The notes below the pieces were generated by a model, which worked only from the letters and a program-made list of their open reading frames with translations, was not told where the DNA came from and searched no databases. Of a stretch of DNA of 64,000 nucleotides, positions 1 through 8,891 are shown piece by piece; the first letter of the stretch is position 1, and every line of letters begins with the position of its first letter. The DNA lies in contig NZ_CP024847.1 in NCBI RefSeq assembly GCF_002892535.1, positions 2,604,001-2,668,000 of the forward strand, read 5' to 3'. The translations under genes and the position numbers were made by a program. The DNA comes from Aquella oligotrophica (GTDB taxonomy: Bacteria; Pseudomonadota; Gammaproteobacteria; Burkholderiales; UBA11063).

Positions 1-621
1 GCCATCTTTATATAAGATATACAGCTGATTCATTGCTGAAGGACTATTTAATTTCGCAGCTTTTTGATACCAATTTAAGGCATCAGCATAGCTTTGTACC
101 ACACCCCAACCATTTTGGTACATAAGCCCAAGATAAGTCATTGCTGGAGTATAATTTTTATTAGCTGCATCCAAGAAGTATTTGCGCGCCAAAGTATAAT
201 CCTGAGAAGTACCCATACCCTGTAAATAAAATAAGGCAACTGTATTCTCCACATAACCTAATTTGCTACCTGGTATAGCTAGTAAATACCATTTAAGTGC
301 AAGAGTATAATTTATACCTACTGTACCATTCACATATAGATTTCCCAAATCATAGGCAGCTGTAGCTTGTCCTTGATTTGCCGACAGTGTAAGCCACTTT
401 ATTGCCGTAGGATAATCTAAATTTACTGCATAGCCACCAGCATAAAGAACCCCCATAGCTAACTGCGCATCCTTATTGCCACTTTCTGCCAATGGCTGGC
501 ATAATTTTCTTGCCTGAGAATAGCTTTCTTGCTCAATAAGTTTTATGCAATCAGAACCGCTATCGGCATAGACCATTTTAATCAGAAAAACAGTCAAAAA
601 GATAAGTAATTTATTTCTCAT
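1..621 (-). CDS. Sel1-like repeat protein, exported (partial, C-terminus outside window)
   Basis: The reading frame is open from an ATG at 621 to the window edge (207 codons), so the C-terminus is missing. A strong Shine-Dalgarno (GAGGG) lies just upstream. Residues 1 to about 18 form a Sec signal peptide ending near VYA|DS. After that come tandem tetratricopeptide-like Sel1 repeats of about 36 residues, recognisable from alternating motifs such as AQLAMGVLYAGGYAV, AAYDLGNLYVNG and AMNQLYILYKDG. Proteins of this family are periplasmic or envelope solenoids that bind partner proteins; the partner here is unknown. The family call is safe but the specific role cannot be given. It lies downstream of, and in the same direction as, the broken LysR gene. 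Confidence 0.8.
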   Translation of the reverse strand, partial: MRNKLLIFLTVFLIKMVYADSGSDCIKLIEQESYSQARKLCQPLAESGNKDAQLAMGVLYAGGYAVNLDYPTAIKWLTLSANQGQATAAYDLGNLYVNGTVGINYTLALKWYLLAIPGSKLGYVENTVALFYLQGMGTSQDYTLARKYFLDAANKNYTPAMTYLGLMYQNGWGVVQSYADALNWYQKAAKLNSPSAMNQLYILYKDG

Positions 622-727
622 AATTTCCCTCTACTTCATTATCAAATTTAAAACTTGTATCCTCAACAAACTTGCATGAGGCATGGTATTTAGACATCAT
701 AAGTACAGACACAGTATACTAAAGCAT

Positions 728-740
728 TTAGTTAAACTAA
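728..740. promoter_or_regulatory. short dyad of T-N11-A form upstream of the Sel1 gene
   Basis: TTAGTTAAACTAA is a perfect 6+1+6 dyad that fits the generic LysR-type T-N11-A binding rule. It sits between the LysR pseudogene and the Sel1 gene. A link between this regulator and this site is only a guess, because AT-rich dyads of this size occur by chance. Confidence 0.2.
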
Positions 741-782
741 TGTTTATACTTATCTAACAAAAGAAATTAAAATTAGGATAGT

Positions 783-1707
783 CTATGATGAGCCTATATC
801 TAGAGCCAACAGTAAGTATTTCACGAGAATTTCAGTTATATCATGTTTTTCATTAGGATGACGCAATAAATAGAAGTCGGCTTCGCCGAAGTTATAGTCT
901 GGCAATACCTTTACTAATGGTTCATTTATAGTATCAACTTTCAGAAAATGCGGAAGCCCAACAATATATTCATCTGTTTTCAATAATATGACGCCACCTA
1001 GAGCGTTATTTATGCATAACTTTAATTTTTTTATTGGTATCCTCACTAAGATTTCTTCTCCAGTTTTATTATTTTTCGCTATAATTGAATCAGGAATCGT
1101 ATAATCATGCGAAATTGCACTGGCAATAGGATAATCAAAAATAGTATCAAGGCTTTCAGGTATTCCATATTTATCAGCATATTTTTTGGTGCAGTAAAGG
1201 TTCATATATGTTGAGAAAACCTTTTTTACTTTTTGCATTTGTTGTGTTGGTAAATGATTAACAATAGCAATGTCAAAGCCATCTTTTACCATATTAATCA
1301 CTCGATGCTGGTAACAAACTTCCAATCTGATATTTGGATATTGTTGATTAAATTTGTATATGTATGGTGTTATTTTTTCATGGTGTTATTTTTTCTAACC
1401 CAAGAATAAGTGGTAATGCAACCCGTAAAACCCCTTTTACTTCTTGATCCTGAGCAATAATATTTTTTATTGCTTCACTAAATAGCTTATCCTTATTTAA
1501 AAACTCTTGATAAATTTGCTCTCCAGCAGCGGTAAGCTCAAAGTTCCTAGTATCTCTCCGTATAAGGGCCACACCGAGGCTGTCTTCCAAACCTCGAATC
1601 CGTCTACTAATAGTAGCAGCGCTGATCTTCAAAAGTTTTGCTGAATCGCTAAAATTACCCACATCAACAACTTTTACAAACAAGAAAATATCATCATACG
1701 AGTACAT
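783..1707 (-). pseudogene. LysR-family transcriptional regulator, disrupted by a 16-bp tandem duplication
   Basis: The N-terminal part (start at 1707) encodes a classical LysR winged helix-turn-helix: FVKVVDVGNFSDSAKLLKIS, then SRRIRGLEDSLGVALIRRDTR. It continues into the start of the effector domain (LRVALPLILGLEKITP) and then stops. The rest of the effector-binding domain (EVCYQHRVINMVKDGFDIAI onward) lies downstream in another frame and ends at 783. The break is an exact 16-bp duplication (1364-1379 and 1380-1395). Removing one copy joins the halves without a gap (GLEKITPYIYKFNQQYPNIR) and gives a 302-residue protein, the normal LysR length. As sequenced, it would make only a 109-residue DNA-binding fragment. 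It may have regulated the adjacent PDH operon or the Sel1 gene; that is inference. Confidence 0.85.
1364..1395. repeat. 16-bp perfect tandem duplication inside the LysR gene
   Basis: ATGGTGTTATTTTTTC occurs twice, back to back (1364-1379, 1380-1395). Sixteen is not a multiple of three, so the duplication shifts the frame and creates the premature stop in the regulator. Its exactness suggests a recent slippage event. Confidence 0.95.
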
Positions 1708-1943
1708 TATTGGATTTCCTAGATCTAACTACTACACTCGCTATTTTAACTAATTTGAGAAAATATGTAAACAACGAAAAATGCACAGATATAATTGCAA
1801 AATACGAATATGGATTAAGACAGTAGAGTAGAATTAAACTGCTGGAATTTAGATCTCTTTCTTCATACTCCCTTACTTTATCCAAACAGGGATGAGGGGT
1901 TAAGAAGCAGAATAGGAACGTGTCTCCTATTTTTCAATAGGGA

Positions 1944-1980
1944 TAAAAAAACAAGGCCAAAGTTAATACACTTTGACCTT
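1944..1980 (-). terminator. intrinsic terminator of the PDH operon
   Basis: Read on the minus strand, AAGGTCAAAG pairs with CTTTGGCCTT around a short loop (stem over 1953-1980) and is followed by G and a run of T (A-run 1944-1950 on the plus strand). It lies 23 bases beyond the aceF stop codon. Confidence 0.8.
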
Positions 1981-2002
1981 ATCATTTTATAGTAATAAGC
2001 AA

Positions 2003-3630
2003 TTATAATGCCATTCTACGCAGATCGGATAATACCTGAGCTAGGAAAGTGGTAAATTTAGCAGCCAAAGCACCATCAATAATTCTATGATCAAATGACA
2101 ATGATAGTGGCAACATCAAGCGTGGAGCAAATTCCTTACCATTCCAAACAGGCTCAATAGCTGATTTGGATACACCAAGAATAGCCACCTCAGGAGCATT
2201 GATAATCGGCGTAAATGCAGTTGAGCCAAGTCCACCAAGACTTGATACAGTAAATGTACCACCTTGCATATCTGTTGGCTTCAACTTACCATCACGAGCA
2301 GCTTTTGCCAAAGCTGAAGTCTCCTGAGCAATTTCTACCAGACCTTTTTTATCAGCATCTTTAATCACAGGAACGGTCAAGCCATTTGGCGTATCGGCTG
2401 CAAAACCAATATTGAAATATTGCTTATAAACAATACTATCACCATCAATTGACGCATTAAATTCTGGGAATTTTTTTAGCGCAAATACTGAAGCTTTGAT
2501 CAAGAACGCCAATGGCGTAACCTTGATCTCTGCACGTTTATATTCTTCATTAAGCTGTTTACGGAATTCTTCCATATCAGTAATATCGGCTTTTTCAAAT
2601 ACAGTTACGTGCGGGATCATAACCCAGTTACGAGCCATATTTCCACCAGAGATTTTTTTGATTCTGGTCATCTCTTTGCGTTCAACTGGACCAAATTTGG
2701 CAAAATCAACTTTTGGCCATGGTAATAAATCAAGTCCAACACCAGAACCGCTAGATACGGCGGCACCGTTACTAATTTGACCAGTCATGACACCTTTAAC
2801 AAATGATTTCACATCATTCTCAGTAATACGACCTTTAGTTCCAGTACCTTTAACCTTACCTAGATCAACCCCAAGTTCGCGAGCAAGTTTACGCATTGAC
2901 GGAGATGCAAAGGCTTTGGTAAATGAAGCTTCATCAACTACTGCTACTGGTGTAGACGGTGCAGCTTTTGCTACTGATTCAGTTGCAACTGGTGCTACTG
3001 GAGCTGATGCTTGTGGAGATGCTGGAGCTGTATTAGCTGCTGCAACTGTTGTGCCCCAACTGTTTCAACCAACATAATCAGATCACCCTGACTAACTTTA
3101 CCACCAACAGCAACTTTTAATTCTTTAATCACACCTGTCGCAGTCGAAGGAACTTCCATCGTTGCTTTATCTGTTTCCAATGTCATGATAGTATCATCTT
3201 CTTTGATGCTATCGCCAACCTTAACTGCAATCTCAATAATAGCTACATTGCTGTGTCCACTTAGATCAGGCACTGTAACCTGAACAGTTTGAACACTACC
3301 AGCAGACGCTGCTGCCTTGATAGGCTCACTAGCAGGTGCAGTTTGCTGTTCTTTAACTGGCTCAGCTACTGGAGCTGCCGCTGCTGCAACACCTTCAGCC
3401 TGAATCTTTATAACAACATCGCCCTCATTAACTTTTGAACCAACCTGAACCATGACCTCGGTAACAACACCAGCAGCCTCGGCAGGCACCTCCATTGTAG
3501 CCTTGTCAGTTTCAAGCATCAATAAATTATCATCAACTTTAACCGTATCACCAACTTTAATATAAACTTCAGCAACATTTACGTCACTATGTCCGCCAAT
3601 ATCAGGGATTTTTAATTCAATTATACTCAT
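2003..3630 (-). CDS. aceF: pyruvate dehydrogenase E2, dihydrolipoamide acetyltransferase (apparent frameshift)
   Basis: E2 core of the pyruvate dehydrogenase complex; it transfers the acetyl group from lipoate to CoA. Two lipoyl domains are visible, each with the lipoylated ETDKA lysine (within LLMLETDKATMEVP and TIMTLETDKATMEVP). An Ala/Pro-rich linker follows, then the E1/E3-binding domain (SPSMRKLARELG...GRITENDV) and the catalytic domain ending with the DHRIIDG active-site motif. The frame breaks at a C4 run at 3054-3057: one extra G on the coding strand (GGGG to GGGGG) restores a continuous 542-residue E2 with a typical linker. As it stands, translation from 3630 gives a 211-residue double lipoyl protein and the rest lacks its own good start. 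A sequencing error in a homopolymer is the simplest explanation for such a central gene. The start ATG overlaps the upstream stop by 4 bases (ATGA) and has a GAGG Shine-Dalgarno. Confidence 0.9.
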
Positions 3631-3857
3631 TGTTTAGCCTCATTATTATCTGAATAATTACCTCTAGTGCAAGTACCAGTTTCAGCATCACAGCCACAAC
3701 CTGCGCTCTTATAAGCATCGCAAGATTGCTGATCACCTCCGGAACATGCAGCAGAAAGATTCTGGCACAAATTATTGACAGCACCCTGATTGCGTCCGTC
3801 AGTAGCATAACTTGAACCAATCCATAAACAAGCAGCGAGTATCAATAATTTGTTCAT
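3627..3857 (-). CDS. small exported cysteine-rich protein within the PDH operon
   Basis: A 76-codon gene between aceE and aceF, 12 bases after aceE and overlapping aceF by ATGA. It has a good Shine-Dalgarno (GGAG, 6 bases before ATG), which argues that it is translated. Residues 1-18 form a Sec signal peptide (MNKLLILAACLWIGSSYA). The mature part, about 58 residues, has six cysteines (C31, C38, C46, C54, C56, C63), an even number consistent with three disulfides. A LAAC tetrapeptide at 7-10 resembles a lipobox but lies too close to the N-terminus. I do not recognise a family. Its coupling to cytoplasmic PDH genes is unexplained: it may be an insertion, or translation of it may tune aceF. Confidence 0.7.
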   Translation of the reverse strand: MNKLLILAACLWIGSSYATDGRNQGAVNNLCQNLSAACSGGDQQSCDAYKSAGCGCDAETGTCTRGNYSDNNEAKQ

Positions 3858-3869
3858 CTCAATCTCCAG

Positions 3870-6527
3870 TTAAACTTCCCAAGGATTAGCCTTGTTAGTA
3901 TTAATACCATACTTACTAATTGCCTCAGCTGCTTTAGCAGCATCAATCTGCCCAGTCTCAGCAAGAGCATTTAGTGCAGCCAAAACTACATAATAGCGGT
4001 TAACTTCAAAGAACTCTCTTAATGCTTTGCGGTAATCAGAACGACCAAAACCATCAGTACCAAGAGTTACATATTTACCAGGAACATACTCACGAATCTG
4101 ATCTGAATAAGCACGAATATAATCAGTTGACGATACAGTTACATTAGCACCAGTTTTCTCTAGTAATTGGGTAACAAATGGCTTGGCTTTTTCTTTACTA
4201 GGATTAAGCATATTATGGCGAACAATAGCACGTCCATCACGAGCAAGCTTATTATAAGAAGTTGCCGAGAATAGATTAACCTTGATACCAAAATCCTGAG
4301 CTAACAAATCAGCTGCAGCAATAACTTCACGGAAAATTGTACCACTTCCCATTAAGTTGACACTAATTGCTCCGTCACCAACTGTTTTAAACAGATATGC
4401 ACCACTGATAATATCTTGTTCAGAACCAGCCGGAATTTCTGGATGATGATAATTTTCATTCATGGTTGTTATATAGTAGAATTTATCTTTATTCTCTACA
4501 TACATTTCATGCATACCATGTTGAAGAATAGTTACTAACTCATAGGAGAAAGTTGGATCATAAGTCTCACAATTAGGAATCAACCCAGCCTGAATATGGC
4601 TATGTCCATCTTCATGTTGCAAGCCTTCACCATTAAGTGTCGTACGACCTGCAGTTCCACCGATCATGAAACCACGTGAACGCATATCACCTGCAGCCCA
4701 AGCCAAATCACCAATCCGCTGGAATCCAAACATTGAATAATAAATATAGAATGGAATCATTGGTACACCATGATTTGCATAGCTAGTTGCAGCCGCAATC
4801 CACGTACTCATGGCACCAGGCTCATTAATACCTTCTTGGAAAATTTGCCCAGTTTGTGATTCTTTATAATACATTAACTGACCAGCATCTTCAGGAGTAT
4901 ATAACTGACCAACGTGTGACCAAATACCCAACTGACGGAACATTCCTTCCATACCAAAAGTACGTGACTCATCCGGAACAATCGGTACAATATGTTTACC
5001 TAATTCTTTATCTTTAACCAAGATATTTAGCATCCGTACAAATGCCATGGTAGTAGACATTTCACGCTCACCAGTATCTTTCATAAGTGATTCAAATGCA
5101 GATAGCTCAGGGATTGGTAGTGTATTTGTCGTTGGTCTACGTACTGGATAATAACCACCCAATTTTTCACGTCTATCATGCAAGTAATTATATTCTGGAG
5201 TACCAGCTTCAAATTTAAGGTATGGAACCTGCTCAACCTGCTCATCAGTCAAGGGGATATTAAACTTATTGCGTACATGTTTTAAAGTATCAACCGATAA
5301 TTTTTTCTGCTGATGCGCAATATTTTGTGATTCGCCTTCACCTTTCAAACCGAAGCCTTTTACGGTTTTAACTAGTAAACATACTGGCTTACTCTCAGGG
5401 TTGTTTACAGCTTCATGATATGCAGCATAGACTTTTTCCAGATCATGACCACCACGGGTTAAAGCCCAGATTTCATCATCTGACATATCTCTTACCAACT
5501 CAAGTGTTTCAGGATATTTACCAAAGAATTTGGCACGAACGTAAGCACCATCTTTAGAACGAACATCCTGGTAGTCACCATCAATCGTTTCCATCATCAA
5601 TTGTTTCAATTTACCAGTCTTGTCTTTATCCAGCAAGCGATCCCAACCACGACCCCAGATTACCTTGATGACCTTCCAACCAGCACCAGTGAATAAACCT
5701 TCAAGTTCTTGAATAATTTTACCATTACCCCAAACAGGTCCATCCAAACGTTGCAAATTACAGTTAATTACAAATATCAAATTATCTAGTTTTTCACGCC
5801 CAGCTAGATGAATATTACCTAATGATTCAGGTTCAGAAGTTTCACCATCACCAAGGAAACACCATACTTTACGCGTTTCAGTATTTACAATCCCACGATC
5901 ATGTAGATAATGCATGAAACGGGCTTGATAAATAGCCATCAATGGACCAAGTCCCATTGATACGGTCGGGAATTGCCAGTAATCCGGCATCAACCATGGA
6001 TGCGGATACGATGATAGACCAACCTTAAATGCTTCCTGACGAAAATTGTCAGCTCGTTCATCACTAATCCTGCCTTCTACAAGACTGCGCGCATAAACAC
6101 CAGGTGCAGAATGTCCCTGAATAAATACCATATCACCATAATTCTTATCGCTTGGTGCGCGCCAGAAATGGTTAAATCCTACTTCATATAAATACGCAGA
6201 AGAAGCGTAAGAAGCAATATGTCCACCAAGCTCACTACTTACCTTATTGGCACGTAGAACCATTGCTGCTGCATTCCATCTTACATAGGCAGAAATCCTT
6301 TTTTCAATATCCTTGTCGCCTGGATAAACTGCTTCCTGAGACGGTGTTATGGTATTTACATAATCAGTCGTTGCTGATTTTGCTATATGGTGTCCAGTTT
6401 TGTCATGAAAATGTCCTACTACAGTCTTAATCAAATAAGCTGCACGATCAATCGAATCATACTCAATGACATTATCAATCGAATCAAGCCACTCACGGGT
6501 TTGCAATTGATCGATATCGTTACTCAT
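3870..6527 (-). CDS. aceE: pyruvate dehydrogenase E1, homodimeric type
   Basis: Thiamine-diphosphate-dependent decarboxylase of the cytoplasmic pyruvate dehydrogenase complex; it passes acetyl groups to the lipoyl arms of AceF. The product has 885 residues, close to the 887 of E. coli AceE, so it is full length. The ThDP/Mg motif is visible as GDGETSEPES...NCNLQRLDG, and HGHSHIQAGL and the GFQRIGDLAWAAGD stretch are typical of the single-chain E1 rather than the alpha/beta type. It is the first gene of the operon aceE - small exported peptide - aceF. No E3 (lpd) gene follows, so E3 must lie elsewhere. A possible -10 (TATACT, 6584-6589 on the minus strand) and an inverted repeat lie upstream. 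Confidence 0.97.
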   Translation of the reverse strand: MSNDIDQLQTREWLDSIDNVIEYDSIDRAAYLIKTVVGHFHDKTGHHIAKSATTDYVNTITPSQEAVYPGDKDIEKRISAYVRWNAAAMVLRANKVSSELGGHIASYASSAYLYEVGFNHFWRAPSDKNYGDMVFIQGHSAPGVYARSLVEGRISDERADNFRQEAFKVGLSSYPHPWLMPDYWQFPTVSMGLGPLMAIYQARFMHYLHDRGIVNTETRKVWCFLGDGETSEPESLGNIHLAGREKLDNLIFVINCNLQRLDGPVWGNGKIIQELEGLFTGAGWKVIKVIWGRGWDRLLDKDKTGKLKQLMMETIDGDYQDVRSKDGAYVRAKFFGKYPETLELVRDMSDDEIWALTRGGHDLEKVYAAYHEAVNNPESKPVCLLVKTVKGFGLKGEGESQNIAHQQKKLSVDTLKHVRNKFNIPLTDEQVEQVPYLKFEAGTPEYNYLHDRREKLGGYYPVRRPTTNTLPIPELSAFESLMKDTGEREMSTTMAFVRMLNILVKDKELGKHIVPIVPDESRTFGMEGMFRQLGIWSHVGQLYTPEDAGQLMYYKESQTGQIFQEGINEPGAMSTWIAAATSYANHGVPMIPFYIYYSMFGFQRIGDLAWAAGDMRSRGFMIGGTAGRTTLNGEGLQHEDGHSHIQAGLIPNCETYDPTFSYELVTILQHGMHEMYVENKDKFYYITTMNENYHHPEIPAGSEQDIISGAYLFKTVGDGAISVNLMGSGTIFREVIAAADLLAQDFGIKVNLFSATSYNKLARDGRAIVRHNMLNPSKEKAKPFVTQLLEKTGANVTVSSTDYIRAYSDQIREYVPGKYVTLGTDGFGRSDYRKALREFFEVNRYYVVLAALNALAETGQIDAAKAAEAISKYGINTNKANPWEV

Positions 6528-6595
6528 TTTTACTCCTTACCACCTAACGGCAAATTAAATAAAGCATGTTAAAAACTGACATAAGTATAGCAAAC

Positions 6596-6625
6596 AATAA
6601 TCATTCATATATCAGAATGATTATT
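6596..6625. promoter_or_regulatory. perfect 11-bp inverted repeat between aceE and tal
   Basis: AATAATCATTC (6596-6606) and GAATGATTATT (6615-6625) form a perfect dyad with an 8-bp spacer. It lies between two divergent genes, so it is not a terminator for either. It sits just upstream of a candidate aceE -10 (6584-6589). This is where an operator would be expected. It does not match the PdhR consensus I know; the half-sites look faintly like Fur or other AT-rich sites. The binding protein is unknown. Confidence 0.45.
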
Positions 6626-6666
6626 GCGCCGCACTAAAAAAAAACAGCATTTGCAATGGATTTGTC

Positions 6667-6674
6667 GGTATAAT
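6667..6674 (+). promoter_or_regulatory. candidate -10 of the tal promoter
   Basis: A perfect TATAAT at 6669-6674, preceded by GG, lies 145 bases before the tal start. No convincing -35 is present at 16-18 bp spacing. Confidence 0.45.
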
Positions 6675-6818
6675 ATTAATCTAACAATACACGTTAATAC
6701 CAACTAGTGGACTTTTAAGTCCAACATGCACAATTGCTTAATTGATTTGACACTGAATTTATTCCGAAACTCAAAGATTTTTAGCACACACATTACGTTT
6801 AACAATAAGGATCAATTT

Positions 6819-7880
6819 ATGACAAGCAAAATTGCTACAGTCAGCCAATATGGGCAAAAAATATGGGTAGATAATATCTCCAGAGAATTTTTAAATTCTG
6901 GAGCACTGGCAAAAATGGTCAAGGAAGATCAAATTGCTGGTGTTACTTCAAACCCAGCAATTTTCTTTAAAGCAATCTCAAGTGATCTGCGTTATCAGGA
7001 GCAATTAACTCAACTAAAAACACAAAATCTTACTCCTCTAGAACGTTACGAACAAATGGCAATATCTGACATACGTGAAGCTTGTCAAATAATGTCTGCA
7101 TTGTATCAATCAAGCGATAAAGAAGATGGTTATGTAAGCCTTGAAGTTTCACCACACCTTGCCCACAACAAAGAAGGTACTGTAAAAAGTGCACTTGAGC
7201 TATGGAATGCGGTTGGAAAACCAAATCTAATGATTAAAGTTCCAGCAACTAAAGAAGGAATTGCTGCTTTTGAAGAATTAGTTACCCTTGGGATAAACGT
7301 AAATATAACCCTACTTTTCTCCTTATCACAAGTAAATGCCGTTTGGGATGCATATATAACTGGATTAGAAAAGCGCAGTAGCAAGGGTCTGCCTGTATCA
7401 GGAATAAAAACAGTTGCAAGTTTCTTTTTATCACGGGTTGATTCAGCAATTGATGATAAATTACCGACAAATTTACAAGGTAAAACCGCAATAAACCTTG
7501 CTAAACAAGCTTATCTTGATTATCTGGCTATTTTTCATGGTGAACGCTTCAAAAAGCTGAAATCTCAAGGAGCATTCAGCCAATATTTACTCTGGGCAAG
7601 TACTGGGACAAAAAATAAAGCTTATTCAGACGTACTTTATGTTGAAGAACTGATTGGACCAGAAACAATCAATACAGTTCCGGATGCTACCCTAGATGCC
7701 TTCAGAGATCATGGAGTCGCTGCGGAACGCCTTACCAATGACATAGAAAAAGCAGATAAAGTTCTTAAAGAAGTTGAAGCAACCGGGATTAACTTAGAGG
7801 AGCTTGGCAATAAACTTCAAATTGACGGACTAAAATTATTCGACGATGCTTTTGATCAACTACTGGAATTGGTAAAATAG
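6819..7880 (+). CDS. tal: transaldolase
   Basis: Transaldolase of the non-oxidative pentose phosphate pathway: it moves a dihydroxyacetone unit between sugar phosphates through a Schiff base. The start at 6819 (MTSKIATVSQYGQKIW) is preferred because AAGGA lies 7 bases upstream; the frame stays open for 31 further codons upstream, but that stretch looks non-coding. The protein has 353 residues, which fits the longer bacterial transaldolase group. Motifs seen are WVDNISREF, GVTSNPAIFFKA, the catalytic-lysine strand LMIKVPATKEG and the LLWASTGTKN segment. It is seven bases upstream of ispE and probably co-transcribed with it. Confidence 0.95.
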   Translation: MTSKIATVSQYGQKIWVDNISREFLNSGALAKMVKEDQIAGVTSNPAIFFKAISSDLRYQEQLTQLKTQNLTPLERYEQMAISDIREACQIMSALYQSSDKEDGYVSLEVSPHLAHNKEGTVKSALELWNAVGKPNLMIKVPATKEGIAAFEELVTLGINVNITLLFSLSQVNAVWDAYITGLEKRSSKGLPVSGIKTVASFFLSRVDSAIDDKLPTNLQGKTAINLAKQAYLDYLAIFHGERFKKLKSQGAFSQYLLWASTGTKNKAYSDVLYVEELIGPETINTVPDATLDAFRDHGVAAERLTNDIEKADKVLKEVEATGINLEELGNKLQIDGLKLFDDAFDQLLELVK

Positions 7881-7887
7881 TATAAAC

Positions 7888-8739
7888 ATGTCATATCCCA
7901 ACAAGTTTATTGGGTTTTTATCCCCAGCCAAACTAAACCTAGGTCTTAAAATCACTGGAAAACGGGCAGATGGTTACCATCTGCTAAAAAGTATTTTTTG
8001 TCTGATTGATTTATATGACCGGATTGAGGTGCAACTTACAGATAATGGCAAAATCTCTTTAATTGAGCATAATCAGGCGTGGTTTTACCAAAAGGACCTT
8101 GCCTACAAAGCAGCAATTCTCTTACAAGAATATACTGAAATAAAAGATGCTGGGGCTAATATTCGTATAAAAAAAGTCATTCCCTCTGGTGCTGGTATGG
8201 GAGGAGGTAGCTCCAATGCTGCCAGTGTACTAATAACACTAAATCAGCTCTGGAAAACCAAGCTAACGACTGAAGAGCTTTGTGCACTTGGTGTGAAGCT
8301 TGGGGCAGATATACCTTTTTTCATCAAGGGTAAAAATGCGCTAGTTTCTGGAATTGGCGAAATTATAGAACCAATTGTACTCCCAGATTTATATTTTATA
8401 ATCATTAAACCAGCGTTTCAGGCATCAACCAAAGAAGTTTTTGAAAACTTGGAACTGGATCCCACTAAAATTGTAGCAGAAAAGTATAATCAAGACTATC
8501 TCCTTAATACGCTAGAAAATGATCTTGCCACGGTAGTAAAAAAACTCCATCCGGAAGCTCTTACAATATTTTCCGAATTGGAAAAATATGGAACTCCAGC
8601 AATGACAGGTTCCGGAAGCTGCATTTATCTTTGTTACCCTGACAAAAATAGTGCAAAAAAGGTTGCAAATATTTTAGCTCCACGATATAATACCTACCTC
8701 GCAGCAAGCATACCCGAATCACCGGTAGCTTGTAATTAA
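7888..8739 (+). CDS. ispE: 4-diphosphocytidyl-2-C-methyl-D-erythritol kinase
   Basis: GHMP-family kinase of the MEP pathway of isoprenoid synthesis; it phosphorylates CDP-methylerythritol at the 2-hydroxyl. The 283-residue protein is standard length. The N-terminal SPAKLNLGLKITGKRADGYH signature and the glycine-rich ATP loop PSGAGMGGGSSNAA are clear, as is the C-terminal MTGSGSCIY motif. It follows tal by 7 bases with only a weak ribosome site, suggesting coupling. The tRNA-Gln gene and prs follow, the usual order in beta- and gammaproteobacteria. In the typical order lolB precedes it; here tal takes that place. Confidence 0.96.
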   Translation: MSYPNKFIGFLSPAKLNLGLKITGKRADGYHLLKSIFCLIDLYDRIEVQLTDNGKISLIEHNQAWFYQKDLAYKAAILLQEYTEIKDAGANIRIKKVIPSGAGMGGGSSNAASVLITLNQLWKTKLTTEELCALGVKLGADIPFFIKGKNALVSGIGEIIEPIVLPDLYFIIIKPAFQASTKEVFENLELDPTKIVAEKYNQDYLLNTLENDLATVVKKLHPEALTIFSELEKYGTPAMTGSGSCIYLCYPDKNSAKKVANILAPRYNTYLAASIPESPVACN

Positions 8740-8752
8740 GAAAAGATTTTAT

Positions 8753-8827
8753 TGGGGTGTCGCCAAGTGGTAAGGCATCGGATTTTGATTCCGACATTCG
8801 TAGGTTCGATCCCTACCACCCCAGCCA
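8753..8827 (+). tRNA. tRNA-Gln (anticodon UUG)
   Basis: A 75-nt cloverleaf. The acceptor TGGGGTG pairs with CACCCCA, followed by the discriminator G and an encoded CCA (8825-8827). The D arm is short (GCCAAGTGGTAAGGC), the anticodon loop is TTTTGAT (anticodon TTG), and the T arm contains GGTTCGATCC. The U1-A72 pair at the acceptor end is typical of tRNA-Gln. It lies between ispE and prs. Confidence 0.97.
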
Positions 8828-8834
8828 TATATAG

Positions 8835-8872
8835 AAGCGCAAACTATCCGTGTGATATTTTGCGCTTTTTTT
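8835..8872 (+). terminator. intrinsic terminator after tRNA-Gln
   Basis: AAGCGCAAA (8835-8843) pairs with TTTGCGCTT (8859-8867), followed by a T run to 8872. It ends the tal-ispE-tRNA transcript or attenuates read-through into prs, whose start is 19 bases further on. Confidence 0.8.
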
Positions 8873-8891
8873 ATAATCGTCAGGGGTAATC

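Noticed and set aside
1694-1885. Open frame of 63 codons upstream of the LysR gene, minus strand
   Set aside because: It overlaps the LysR start, has no ribosome site and reads as AT-rich random protein.
2787-3077. Plus-strand frame opposite the aceF linker, Ala/Thr/Val-rich
   Set aside because: Antisense of the Ala/Pro linker of E2 with no ribosome site.
3638-3857. LAAC at residues 7-10 of the small PDH-operon protein as a lipobox
   Set aside because: The hydrophobic core before it would be only about six residues, too short; a signal peptidase I site after residue 18 fits better.
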